Below are positions 45,515 to 53,622 of a stretch of 64,000 nucleotides of DNA, one piece after another (within the stretch, counting starts at the first letter, position 1; each line of letters begins with the position of its first letter). Source of the DNA: Planktothrix tepida PCC 9214. Its GTDB lineage: Bacteria; Cyanobacteriota; Cyanobacteriia; Cyanobacteriales; Microcoleaceae. The stretch is taken from positions 631,503-695,502 of the forward strand of contig NZ_LN889782.1 in NCBI RefSeq assembly GCF_900009145.1, in the 5' to 3' direction. Below the pieces are notes generated by a model. The model did not search any database. It had not been told where the DNA came from and was given only the letters and a program-made list of their open reading frames with translations. The translations under genes were made by a program, and so were the position numbers.

Positions 45515-47239
45515 TCAAAACGGTTGGTGGTCATAATTCTCAACTGTTGTTTTAGTTAAAGAACCATCACTAGCCGTTTTTGTGTCGTGACAATGTTTGT
45601 GTAAAAGTTGAAGGTTATCATAGGTATCTTTTCCACCTAATGATATTGGTTGAATATGATCAACTTCTACCATGTCTGTACTTGTGAAATACAGACCACA
45701 GTGAGGACAAATACCCTTTTGTTTCTTGATTAGTTTGGAAACTCTGTTAGGGGTTTCAGGATATTCGCCTCGGCGTTTGCTCCAATAAGTCCAGTCTCCA
45801 TTAAATGGACTAGCCTCGCCTTTAACCTTTGTATGCCTTACGATTGGCGTACTGCTATGGGTGAGTAATTCTAATCCATCTTCTGTACTGAAACACCAGT
45901 TTCTGTCTCCTACTGTTCTCCAGTATTTGTCTTTATTGATGTTCCCTTTTCCCCTCGTTTTTGCCCATGCTCTCAACTTGTTGTATGTTAGAGAGTCAAC
46001 CTTCTTAAAGATTTCTTTACTAACAACTGTTGAGTAATAGTTTGACCAGCCTTTAATGATCGGATTTAGCTTACTAATTAGAGCAGCTTGTAGGGCGGTT
46101 TTATGATTGTCTATTACTTCAGTTATTTTGACAAGATGAGTTTTGATTTTGGCTTTTGAGGGTGTGATTAGTGTTGTAAAACCTAGCGGTATTCCATTTC
46201 TACTGCTTGCACTTCGATAGTTTCCTACTTTGTGTTGTTGTATATGGAATCCTAAAAACTCAAATCCAACATTTCCATCAATTTCATTGAGGGTATGAGT
46301 TATTTTTGTTTTGCTTGGTTTTAATTCCAATCCCAAATCACTTAACCAGTTAGCAATTATCTCTTGACAATTTTTGACAATGTTCAAGTCCTCATGGATT
46401 ATCACAAAGTCATCCGCGTAACGGATTAGGCTAAGGGCGCAACGGTTATCCCGTTTACTCCCTTTCAGAGTTTCTGCATATTGCTTAACTCTTTCTTCCA
46501 TACCATGTAGGGCAATGTTCGCAAGTAAGGGTGAAATTACTCCCCCTTGTGGTGTACCATCATGGGTAGGAAAGAGTTCTTTTCCGTCCATATACCCTGC
46601 TTTGAGCCATGCTTTAATTAAACGGCTTAGAGTGGGGTATGTGTGTATTTTGGAGAGTAACGCTTTATGGTTGATGCGGTCGAAGCATTTTGAGATATCA
46701 GCATCGAATACGAATTTGGGTTTGCTTCTAATGCTGAGGAATATTGCTCCGATTGCATCATGACAGGAACGTCCTGGTCTAAAACCGTAACTGTTTGGCT
46801 CGAAGAGTGCCTCCCATTCTGGTTCTAACGCTAGTTTGACTAACGCTTGTAATGCACGGTCGTCTATTGTGGGTATTCCTAATGGACGGGTTTCAGTTGT
46901 TCCGGGTTTGGGAATCATTACTCTACGAGTAGGTTTTACCTTACCTGTTAACTTTAATCGTCCTACAAGTCTCCTCCGTTGTTTTGGGGTTAGAGATTTA
47001 ATTCCATCCACCCCTGCGGTATTTTTACCTTGATTATCTTGTGTTACCCGACGAACCGCAATACATTTTGCTGACCAAGACCTAATCAGGGTCTTCTGAA
47101 GTTTACGAACTGCTTTAACATCGCCTCGTTCACTCGCTCGAAATATTCTCTTTTGCAACTTAAAAGTCACCCGTTCTAGCTTGCGCCAGTTGATGTCTTT
47201 CCATTCCACCGTCTGATTTTTATTCAGCGTTTTAGACAT
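45515..47239 (-). CDS. ltrA: Group II intron reverse transcriptase/maturase with HNH endonuclease
   Basis: This 574-residue intron-encoded protein splices its own intron and inserts it into DNA. It has an N-terminal RT-0/RT-1 region (TAGVDGIKSLTPKQRRRLV), template-binding motifs (FRPGRSCHDAI, DADISKCFDRI, TPQGGVISPLLANI), the active-site YADD (RYADDFVII), a maturase X domain (about 390-470), and an HNH endonuclease with CPHCGLYF, VEVDHIQPISLGG and LLHKHCHDTK near the C-terminus. All catalytic motifs are intact, so the element may be mobile. It is the only ORF inside the intron. Confidence 0.97.
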   Translation of the reverse strand: MSKTLNKNQTVEWKDINWRKLERVTFKLQKRIFRASERGDVKAVRKLQKTLIRSWSAKCIAVRRVTQDNQGKNTAGVDGIKSLTPKQRRRLVGRLKLTGKVKPTRRVMIPKPGTTETRPLGIPTIDDRALQALVKLALEPEWEALFEPNSYGFRPGRSCHDAIGAIFLSIRSKPKFVFDADISKCFDRINHKALLSKIHTYPTLSRLIKAWLKAGYMDGKELFPTHDGTPQGGVISPLLANIALHGMEERVKQYAETLKGSKRDNRCALSLIRYADDFVIIHEDLNIVKNCQEIIANWLSDLGLELKPSKTKITHTLNEIDGNVGFEFLGFHIQQHKVGNYRSASSRNGIPLGFTTLITPSKAKIKTHLVKITEVIDNHKTALQAALISKLNPIIKGWSNYYSTVVSKEIFKKVDSLTYNKLRAWAKTRGKGNINKDKYWRTVGDRNWCFSTEDGLELLTHSSTPIVRHTKVKGEASPFNGDWTYWSKRRGEYPETPNRVSKLIKKQKGICPHCGLYFTSTDMVEVDHIQPISLGGKDTYDNLQLLHKHCHDTKTASDGSLTKTTVENYDHQPF

Positions 47240-47757
47240 TTACATTGCTACTTGTTCTATTTCTTTGGAATTACCGAGTATCTGTCTGCATATCCTTGTC
47301 ATTACAACAAGGCATTCGCTTTTGATACCATCCCTCCCCTAGCTATCATTCGTTAGCTACTTACTGGTTATCTATCTTTTACCAGAGATAATTAGGGGTT
47401 ACTTCGTTCCGATTACACATTTGTTTGAAGTCTTTAGCGTGATGCTATCCACCGGGTTTATTGGGCGGTGCTAATGAGTCGGCTAGAAAACCGCTTATGC
47501 CCTATCCTTGCCTTTTGGCTTGGTGTTAATCAGGTTTTTACTCTGATTTAGCCATTGCACCATTTAGAATTACGATGGTTTGGACACATCTTTGCTTTCG
47601 CTACACATGGACTTCTTGCTCGATAGTTACCAGATTTGGCTACCAGTAGTTCTACCTTTTAACCCCGCTTTAATCTGTTGGTTGCTACCCAAGCAAATTA
47701 GGGGTTATGCTTTCACCTCAGCACTTAAGGGGTAGGACTTGACGTACAGCGTCTCAC

Positions 47758-47810
47758 CTACAAATGTAATCAGTTATCACCAGTTTCATCAACTGAGTTA
47801 GCTGTCCCAT
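47758..47810 (-). CDS. Exon 1 of the intron-split membrane protein gene
   Basis: An ATG at 47810 starts a short frame (MGQLTQLMKLVITDYIC plus two bases, AG) that ends exactly at the inferred intron 5' boundary. The next base after splicing is C from exon 2, completing an AGC codon and opening into the exon 2 frame. An in-frame stop lies upstream of the ATG. The start has only a weak SD-like AGG, so exon 1 is an inference from frame continuity. Confidence 0.5.
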
Positions 47811-47833
47811 AAGCTTTTCAGCCTATTTTTTAG

Positions 47834-48133
47834 CTAAACGAATCGCACTTCAGGGTTACTAATAAAATCTCCGGCTAGTTGGCGATTAATCTGATCAGTG
47901 ATCTGAGTTTTTCTGAGATTAAGAATAGCCGCCCAAGCGATATAAATGATCATCATTATAATTGAAACCGCAAGAAGATCAAAGATGCCTATCACTAATA
48001 GTAAGTCCTTTGTTATTAAGGGATAAATAAAACTCATTGAGATCAGAAATAAAGCGGTTCCTAACCCTAATATTATCCACAGGTTGGGGGAGCCGATTTG
48101 GGTTAATTCTGCTTTGTCAGTGTAAACTTTCAT
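47834..48133 (-). CDS. Small two-helix membrane protein
   Basis: This 99-residue protein has two strongly hydrophobic helices (NLWIILGLGTALFLISMSFIYP and LLLVIGIFDLLAVSIIMMIIYIAW without polar breaks), with short polar ends. It begins MKVYTDKAELTQIGSPN. It lies 23 bp upstream of the intron-split gene in the same direction, so the two may form an operon encoding a membrane pair. I do not recognise the family. Confidence 0.65.
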   Translation of the reverse strand: MKVYTDKAELTQIGSPNLWIILGLGTALFLISMSFIYPLITKDLLLVIGIFDLLAVSIIMMIIYIAWAAILNLRKTQITDQINRQLAGDFISNPEVRFV

Positions 48134-48202
48134 GATGTTTTCCTTGTGTTAGGTAAGATTTACAGGTGTTTGAGAGAATGCGAGCGATCGCATTTTTTAA
48201 TT

Positions 48203-48964
48203 TTAAAAGTTACAAATTGATTGATTGGGTAGAGGGCATATTTTCTGTTCTATTGGGTTTTCACTCAGGAAAAGCTGAGTCAATTGAGTTAAACTTGATA
48301 AAGAACTAAGATCATTGATTTGATTGCCCATAACGCTAAGGCTAGTCAATTGAGTTAAAGAGGACAAAGGGCTAATATCACTAATTTGATTAGCCTCAAG
48401 GTTAAGCCAGGTCAATTGAGTTGAAGAGGATAAGGGACTAATATCTCTAATTTGATTAGTTTCAATGTAAAACTCTTTCAATTGAGTTAAAGAGGATAAG
48501 GGGCTAATCTCACTAATTGTATTGCCGACGAGGTAAAGCTCAGTCAATTGATTTAAACTCGATAAGGGACTAATATCACTAATTCTATTGAGGCTGAGGT
48601 AAAGCACTTTCAATTGAGTTAAACTCGATAAAGGGCTAATGTCGCTGATTTGATTGCCGATGAGAAAAAGCTCAGTTAATTGAGTTAAAGAGGATAACGG
48701 TCTAATATCACTAATTTCACCGTAGTTTAAATCAAGTGTAGTGATTTGAGATAAAGCTTGATTAGCTTGATTACAATCGGTTGTTTCTGCTACTTTTAAC
48801 AACACTTCAATTGTATGTTTGGTTTCCTCTCCTAATTGGTTTTGATTCTTACACCACTCGCCAAAATTTTTAAATTCTACTGAGGGTTGAGCTAATAACG
48901 AACCGTTAGAGATTCCTAGAGTTAATGCAAACCCAATTAATAATGATGATGTTAATCTTTTCAT
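48203..48964 (-). CDS. Exported leucine-rich repeat protein (internalin-type repeats)
   Basis: A signal peptide (about 1-25, ending SLLAQ) is followed by a cap region with CNQANQALSQITTLDL. About eight leucine-rich repeats of 21-22 residues with the consensus LTQLTELFLIGNQISDISPLSS follow. The protein ends CPLPNQSICNF. The repeats are nearly identical in their ISPLSSL portion, which suggests recent duplication within the gene. Such solenoids bind other proteins at the cell surface or in the periplasm. The N-terminal cap resembles other cyanobacterial LRR proteins; the partner is unknown. Confidence 0.85.
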   Translation of the reverse strand: MKRLTSSLLIGFALTLGISNGSLLAQPSVEFKNFGEWCKNQNQLGEETKHTIEVLLKVAETTDCNQANQALSQITTLDLNYGEISDIRPLSSLTQLTELFLIGNQISDISPLSSLTQLKVLYLSLNRISDISPLSSLNQLTELYLVGNTISEISPLSSLTQLKEFYIETNQIRDISPLSSSTQLTWLNLEANQISDISPLSSLTQLTSLSVMGNQINDLSSLSSLTQLTQLFLSENPIEQKICPLPNQSICNF

Positions 48965-48990
48965 GATGGGTTATCCTCTGGCTGAATTGA

Positions 48991-49096
48991 CCCCAACTAT
49001 CAACGAATAAAACCCTTTTAACTTATTCCCTACTCTAGTTGATAACTCTGGCTCAGAAGTCGGATCATTAAAAGGGAATTATGTTGATAGTTGAGG
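48991..49096. repeat. Long foldback upstream of the LRR gene
   Basis: CCCCAACTATCAAC (48991-49004) is complementary, with one mismatch, to GTTGATAGTTGAGG (49083-49096). An inner pair AACCCTTTTAA / TTAAAAGGGAATT adds to the structure. The whole is about 106 bp, between the LRR and patatin genes. Confidence 0.55.
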
Positions 49097-49141
49097 TGGC
49101 ATGGTTGGGTTAGATTAGGGTTATTAAAAACCCCCAATTTA

Positions 49142-50260
49142 TTACGTCAGTTCTTCAACGACTTTTTGCACTTTATCTCGATATTCTTTGGTTGTAATAT
49201 AATTATCAGCAAATTCTTCTAAATCCATCATGTTTTTTGCATCAGCACTAAATGTAATTACATCTTTCTCAACGAGAATAGGCTGAAATCTTACATAGTC
49301 AGTTTCTTGTTTCAGGAGTTGTTTGGTAATGTAATCCGTTGCATCACTGGAGCCGTCTGTAAATACATCCATCAAAGGTATACTTCTGGTTAAATTAGCC
49401 CAATTAAAAGCACCCCATCCTTGGGCTTGTTGAACACTAATTCGCTTGAATCCTGTACCTGCTCCAAAAGATACAACTAAATCGGGAAGTGTCTTAAAGT
49501 TTTTCTGACATTCAGCCATAGCACAAAGTACAGGATTATTAGCCACGAAACCACCATCAACAAATGGAAGACCTTCGTTGGGAATGTCAAGATTGGAACT
49601 TTTATCTAAAATTTTAGCTTCTTTTGCATCTTTTTTAAGTTCATAAAAAAACTGATCATTGTTAATAATATGAGCCGGAAAAACAGTGGGAGCAGAACAA
49701 GAAGCTTTGCATACTTGCCAAATCGCTAAATTTTTATAACGGTCGTCTCGATTTTTAAACACTGTTGCTTGACGGTTATAAACATCATAACTAGGAACAA
49801 TGACTAAAGGTTTTAGCTCTCCAAATAACTGATCAGAAAACTTTTCTTTGAGTACCTCCTCCAACCCTTGATCATCATAAAAAGGCTGGCTCATGATTTT
49901 ATCAATTTCTTTATTATCTTTGTCAAAAATATTGCAAAGATTAAATAAATTAAAATCAAAATCTTGCTCCGTAAACCTTTTAATTAGATCGATTAAACTT
50001 GATTTAAAATCAGGAAAAATTCTATCACCGTCCCCTTTAAAAAAATTTCTAATTTCTCGTGCAGATTTTCCCTGAGCAACAGCCAGTGCAATAATACTCC
50101 CTGAAGATGTACCAGCAATAATATCGAAATAATCTTTTAACGGTTTATCAGGATTGATTGCTTTCAGCTTATCTTCAACTTCTTCTAACATTGTGGCAGT
50201 TAAAAGTCCGCGAATACCGCCACCATCAAATGAAAGAATTCGGCGAGGTTTGTTAAACAT
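49142..50260 (-). CDS. Patatin-like phospholipase
   Basis: This 372-residue lipase has the oxyanion loop DGGGIRG (12-18), the GxSxG nucleophile motif GTSSG (50-54, Ser52) and the catalytic DGG (235-237, Asp235) of the Ser-Asp dyad. It would hydrolyse acyl chains from membrane lipids. There is no signal peptide, so it is probably cytosolic or membrane-associated. Similar patatin proteins serve as CBASS effectors (CapV), but no CD-NTase gene is near. It sits upstream of the LRR gene on the same strand, about 180 bp away. Confidence 0.9.
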   Translation of the reverse strand: MFNKPRRILSFDGGGIRGLLTATMLEEVEDKLKAINPDKPLKDYFDIIAGTSSGSIIALAVAQGKSAREIRNFFKGDGDRIFPDFKSSLIDLIKRFTEQDFDFNLFNLCNIFDKDNKEIDKIMSQPFYDDQGLEEVLKEKFSDQLFGELKPLVIVPSYDVYNRQATVFKNRDDRYKNLAIWQVCKASCSAPTVFPAHIINNDQFFYELKKDAKEAKILDKSSNLDIPNEGLPFVDGGFVANNPVLCAMAECQKNFKTLPDLVVSFGAGTGFKRISVQQAQGWGAFNWANLTRSIPLMDVFTDGSSDATDYITKQLLKQETDYVRFQPILVEKDVITFSADAKNMMDLEEFADNYITTKEYRDKVQKVVEELT

Positions 50261-50383
50261 TTGGGTTGCTCCTTGATATGTATTTATTTGAGGCTACCCA
50301 TAAAAAATGTAAAGCGAAATTTATTGAATAGCCTCTAAAAATTTTGCTCTTTTGTTAACAGAGATTGATGGGTGTTGTAACAA

Positions 50384-50911
50384 TCAATAATTAAAACTAT
50401 AATTAAAGTTTGTATATATGTCACCCATATCTACTTGATCCTCTTTCCAGACGATTGTTCCATCTAAAGATCGTGCAGAAAAAACAGCTTGGCGACTGGT
50501 AGCATCATCAACAACAAAAGCTTTTTGTCCTGGTTGTAATATCCAGTCGCCTGATGTCCATCCACCACTACCACAGTTTCCTCCACCACTACCACTAACA
50601 GTAGAACAATCATTTAAACCAGGCTTAACGTACCATTCAACGTGAACTTGAATAGGTTGGTTACTATTATTTTTGACGTGGATATTGAAAGAGCGGAAAG
50701 TAGGATTTCTTAAGGTTTGTCCTGCTGCTGAATTGGGATTACTCACATCTGCATCTCGGAGTGTTTCTCTGAGTCTACCATTTTTATTAAAAGGATCTAG
50801 ATCAGGCAAACCCCAACCCGCTTGAGCAGGACGTACATAACTTAAGCTGCTTATAGACAAAGTGACTAAAGTTCCGGCTAATAAAAGAGAACTAATATTC
50901 AGAGTTTTCAT
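50384..50911 (-). CDS. Exported hypothetical protein with a glycine/cysteine loop
   Basis: This 175-residue protein has a clear signal peptide ending VRPAQAG. The mature part begins WGLPDLDPFNKNGRL. A domain follows with IHVKNNSNQPIQVHVEWYV and a Gly-rich loop containing two cysteines (GSGGGNCGSGG), then QAVFSARSLDGTIVWKEDQ. It looks like a small beta-sandwich secreted protein. I do not recognise a family. The start of the mature region (GWG, DP) recalls the next gene upstream, suggesting distant relationship or parallel export. Confidence 0.7.
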   Translation of the reverse strand: MKTLNISSLLLAGTLVTLSISSLSYVRPAQAGWGLPDLDPFNKNGRLRETLRDADVSNPNSAAGQTLRNPTFRSFNIHVKNNSNQPIQVHVEWYVKPGLNDCSTVSGSGGGNCGSGGWTSGDWILQPGQKAFVVDDATSRQAVFSARSLDGTIVWKEDQVDMGDIYTNFNYSFNY

Positions 50912-51029
50912 GTTGCCTCCAGATTAAGACAATTTAAGTTTCTTTGGCTTGAATTGAGTTAGCATGACTTTTCAAAACTTTTGTGAAAGTCATTTCAAAA
51001 TTTGAGTTCGGACTTATCCAAAATCCGGC

Positions 51030-51602
51030 TTAGTGAACATAACTTTTTCCACAAAATTCCAATGCTCCACCGTTGTCCCCAAGTGCTTTATCAGCATCAT
51101 TAATTCTCACATGAATCCCTCGTGAGTGTTTTAAATTTGGAGGTACACGATTATTTACAAAAGATGAACTAAAGGGAACATTATTCCCATTCTGATCAAG
51201 AAAAAGCAAAGCACCAAATGGATACTTTTGGTCGTACTTATAGACGTTATAAGGTGCTAATGCTCTTGCTGCATCACCTGTATGTCCTCCTGGCCCCACC
51301 ATAGGATAGTTTGCTGCATCTACAGACCAACCACCACCAATACTGTCTATTTCTTCAAAATTTGGTAATGTTTGCCATCCTTTCCTTGCATCAATCTTAA
51401 GGCAATTTTTATATTCTCTTGTACCAGTATCTGACTCTGCTGGTTTTCCTGGGTTCAAGATCCGACCAGGACAGGTAGGATCTAAAATACCCCAACCAGT
51501 ATTACAAGCAGAAGCTTTAGGAGTAGGTAATAAAAAAAAGCTAAAGCTACTGACTATAGTTGCTGCAAGTATGCAAACAGAAATCAACTTCGGTGATTTC
51601 AT
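51030..51602 (-). CDS. Exported hypothetical protein
   Basis: The start at 51602 gives 190 residues beginning MKSPKLISVCILAATIV, a signal peptide ending near PTPKASA. The mature protein has four cysteines (CNTGWGILDPTCPGR, NCLKIDARKGWQTL, EFCGKSYVH) and a tryptophan/glycine-rich middle (IGGGWSVDAANYPMVG). The cysteines could form two disulfides. The longer upstream frame from 51770 is hydrophobic and lacks a good start. No family is recognised. Confidence 0.7.
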   Translation of the reverse strand: MKSPKLISVCILAATIVSSFSFFLLPTPKASACNTGWGILDPTCPGRILNPGKPAESDTGTREYKNCLKIDARKGWQTLPNFEEIDSIGGGWSVDAANYPMVGPGGHTGDAARALAPYNVYKYDQKYPFGALLFLDQNGNNVPFSSSFVNNRVPPNLKHSRGIHVRINDADKALGDNGGALEFCGKSYVH

Positions 51603-51773
51603 GCGTTTGTTCTCAACTCTATAATTCAACAATAATCTTTGACTTGTTGATTGAAAGTAAGAAAAGGTGATCACTTTAATGTAAAGAAACCTGAAGATAA
51701 ACGAAGAACAGTAAAAAAAGTAAGAAAAGGTGATAAAATACAAATCAAGTGAGAGTGAGGGGGGTAACAAACC

Positions 51774-53576
51774 ATGCCAGAAATGACACCTGATGAAGTT
51801 TTGGTGCTATTAACTCCTCTGTTTCCATCAAATGGGTTGAGTGATACTCAAGAACTGGTGTTGCGGGAGTCTTGGCAAGGAAAATCCTATCAACAAATTG
51901 CCCAAGCCTTTGAGTATGATACAGATTATATTAAAGGGGTGGGTTCTCAGTTATGGAAATTGCTCTCTCAAAGCTTAGGAAAACCTGTTACTAAAACTAA
52001 CTTACATTCTGCAATTAACTGCTACGTCTATCAATCCAAACAGGGATCTACTCAGTCTGAGATTGTATCAAAACCCTTAACGGTTCCTGATTGTTCTTCC
52101 TGTGAAAAGAAAAGAATAGCGGAAAGAGTAGAATTACAAAAAATCAGAGATTATCCTAACGCCTATCATTTAACCGCAGCGATAGATGTCTCCTTTTTTT
52201 ATGGTAGAAGCACTGAACTTTCGACCCTGAAACACTGGATTTTAGAAGAGCATTGTCGCTTAATTGCAATGGTTGGGATGGTAGGAATTGGCAAAACGGC
52301 ATTATCTGTTAAACTGACCCATGAAATTAAGCAACAGTTTGAATTTGTTTTCTATTATAACCTTAATACTGGTTTATCTTGTTCTGAATTACTAACAGAA
52401 ATATTTAATTATTGTTTGATTAATCTTCCCTTAGCACCTCCAAAATTTTCTGAAAGAATTGAAGTCAAAATTTTACAGTTTATTGAATATTTACAACACC
52501 ATAAATGTTTAATTATTCTTGATGGTTTTGAAGCTGTTTTTCAAGATGGAATGTTAACGGGACACTACCGAAATGGATATGAAGACTATCGGAAACTTCT
52601 GCAACAACTGGGAGAAATTAACCATCAAAGTTGTATTGTGATTACCAGTCGAGAAACTCCTCAAGAAATTGCTGTTTTAGCCGGGAATACTTTACCTGTT
52701 CGAGTCTTAAAGTTAAAAGGTTTAGATTTTGAAGCTGGAGAAATAATTTTAAAACTTAAAGAGATTAAAGGAACTTCATTAGATTATAAAAAATTGGTTA
52801 CTTATTATTCAGGTAATCCGCTTTTATTAAAAATTGCTGCGACATCAATTCAAGATTTATTTAACTATAGTATAGCAAAATTTATACAGGAAAACAAGAT
52901 TATTTTTAATGGAATAAGAGCAATATTAGATCAGCAATTCAATCAGTTATCAGAATTAGAAAAAAAGATTATGTACTGGTTAACGATTGAAAGCAAACCT
53001 GTTTCTAGTACACAACTTGTAGAGGATTTATTTCCTCCTGTCTCTGAACCTGCATTACTGGAAAGCTTAGAGTCTTTGCAACGGCGATCGCTGATTGAAA
53101 AAAAGAGTTTAGGATTTACTCAAGATTATTTAATTAGAGCTTATATTAGGGAAAGAATCATTGAACATTTTTATCAAGATTTAACCGGGGAAAATCACAA
53201 AAATACTCCTCGTTGTTGCCCGTTATTTTTCATCTTGCAAAATTACCCAATTTTCAAGGTAACTGCCAGCGATGCTGTTAAAAATTATCAAATTTCGGCT
53301 TTTGTTAAACCTTTAATTCAAAAACTTTTAGTCCGATATAAAAGTTCAGAAGATGTTGCTGAAAAGTTGAATCTGATTTTAATCAAACTTCGAGAAATCA
53401 AAATCCCTTATGGTTATGCGGTTGGGAATTTAATTAATTTATTGTGTTTTCTCAACACGGATTTATCAGGAGCAGATTTTTCAGGATTATCCCTATGGGA
53501 AGCGGATCTGAGATCCCTAAATTTAGAACAGATGAACCTAAAATATTGTGATCTCAGTAAGTCAGTGTTAGTATAA
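51774..53576 (+). CDS. NB-ARC (STAND) NTPase with N-terminal HTH and pentapeptide end
   Basis: Residues 1-85 form the vMAP-M0-type helix-turn-helix domain typical of cyanobacterial STAND proteins (LSDTQELVLRESWQGKSYQQ). A NB-ARC ATPase follows (about 140-420) with Walker A GMVGIGKT (168-175) and a Walker B-like LIILDGFE. The C-terminus has pentapeptide-type repeats (LSGADFSGLSLWEADLRSL) ending in DLSKSVLV. In related proteins that sequence leads into a WD40 propeller; here a stop codon follows. The protein may be truncated or natively short. STAND proteins act as stress or immune switches. Confidence 0.8.
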   Translation: MPEMTPDEVLVLLTPLFPSNGLSDTQELVLRESWQGKSYQQIAQAFEYDTDYIKGVGSQLWKLLSQSLGKPVTKTNLHSAINCYVYQSKQGSTQSEIVSKPLTVPDCSSCEKKRIAERVELQKIRDYPNAYHLTAAIDVSFFYGRSTELSTLKHWILEEHCRLIAMVGMVGIGKTALSVKLTHEIKQQFEFVFYYNLNTGLSCSELLTEIFNYCLINLPLAPPKFSERIEVKILQFIEYLQHHKCLIILDGFEAVFQDGMLTGHYRNGYEDYRKLLQQLGEINHQSCIVITSRETPQEIAVLAGNTLPVRVLKLKGLDFEAGEIILKLKEIKGTSLDYKKLVTYYSGNPLLLKIAATSIQDLFNYSIAKFIQENKIIFNGIRAILDQQFNQLSELEKKIMYWLTIESKPVSSTQLVEDLFPPVSEPALLESLESLQRRSLIEKKSLGFTQDYLIRAYIRERIIEHFYQDLTGENHKNTPRCCPLFFILQNYPIFKVTASDAVKNYQISAFVKPLIQKLLVRYKSSEDVAEKLNLILIKLREIKIPYGYAVGNLINLLCFLNTDLSGADFSGLSLWEADLRSLNLEQMNLKYCDLSKSVLV

Positions 53577-53622
53577 TGTTTCCTTAAAAAGGGGGGAGAT
53601 GTGTAGCATACATTTAAGGATT

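Larger units (their letters stand above)
45417..47757 (-). mobile_element. Complete group II intron with intron-encoded protein
   Basis: The intron runs leftwards. Domain V is clear at 45447-45483 (minus strand GAGCCGTGTGAGG... ACGGTTCTG), followed by a domain VI-type stem and an end at ...CCTAT. The 5' end is placed at GTGAGAC (47757), close to the GUGYG consensus. A structured 5' region of about 500 bp precedes the reverse-transcriptase ORF. The total of about 2.3 kb is normal. Boundaries are inferred and could shift by a few bases; the fact that removal restores an open frame supports them. Confidence 0.85.

Noticed and set aside
49142-50260. CBASS system with a CapV-type patatin effector
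   Set aside because: The patatin motifs fit, but no CD-NTase (cGAS-like), Cap2 or Cap3 gene lies anywhere near it. The nearby class III cyclases are a different family.
51603-51770. N-terminal extension of the exported protein at 51030-51602
   Set aside because: The extra 56 residues are a hydrophobic, tyrosine/phenylalanine-rich run placed before a complete signal peptide, so the internal ATG is the better start.
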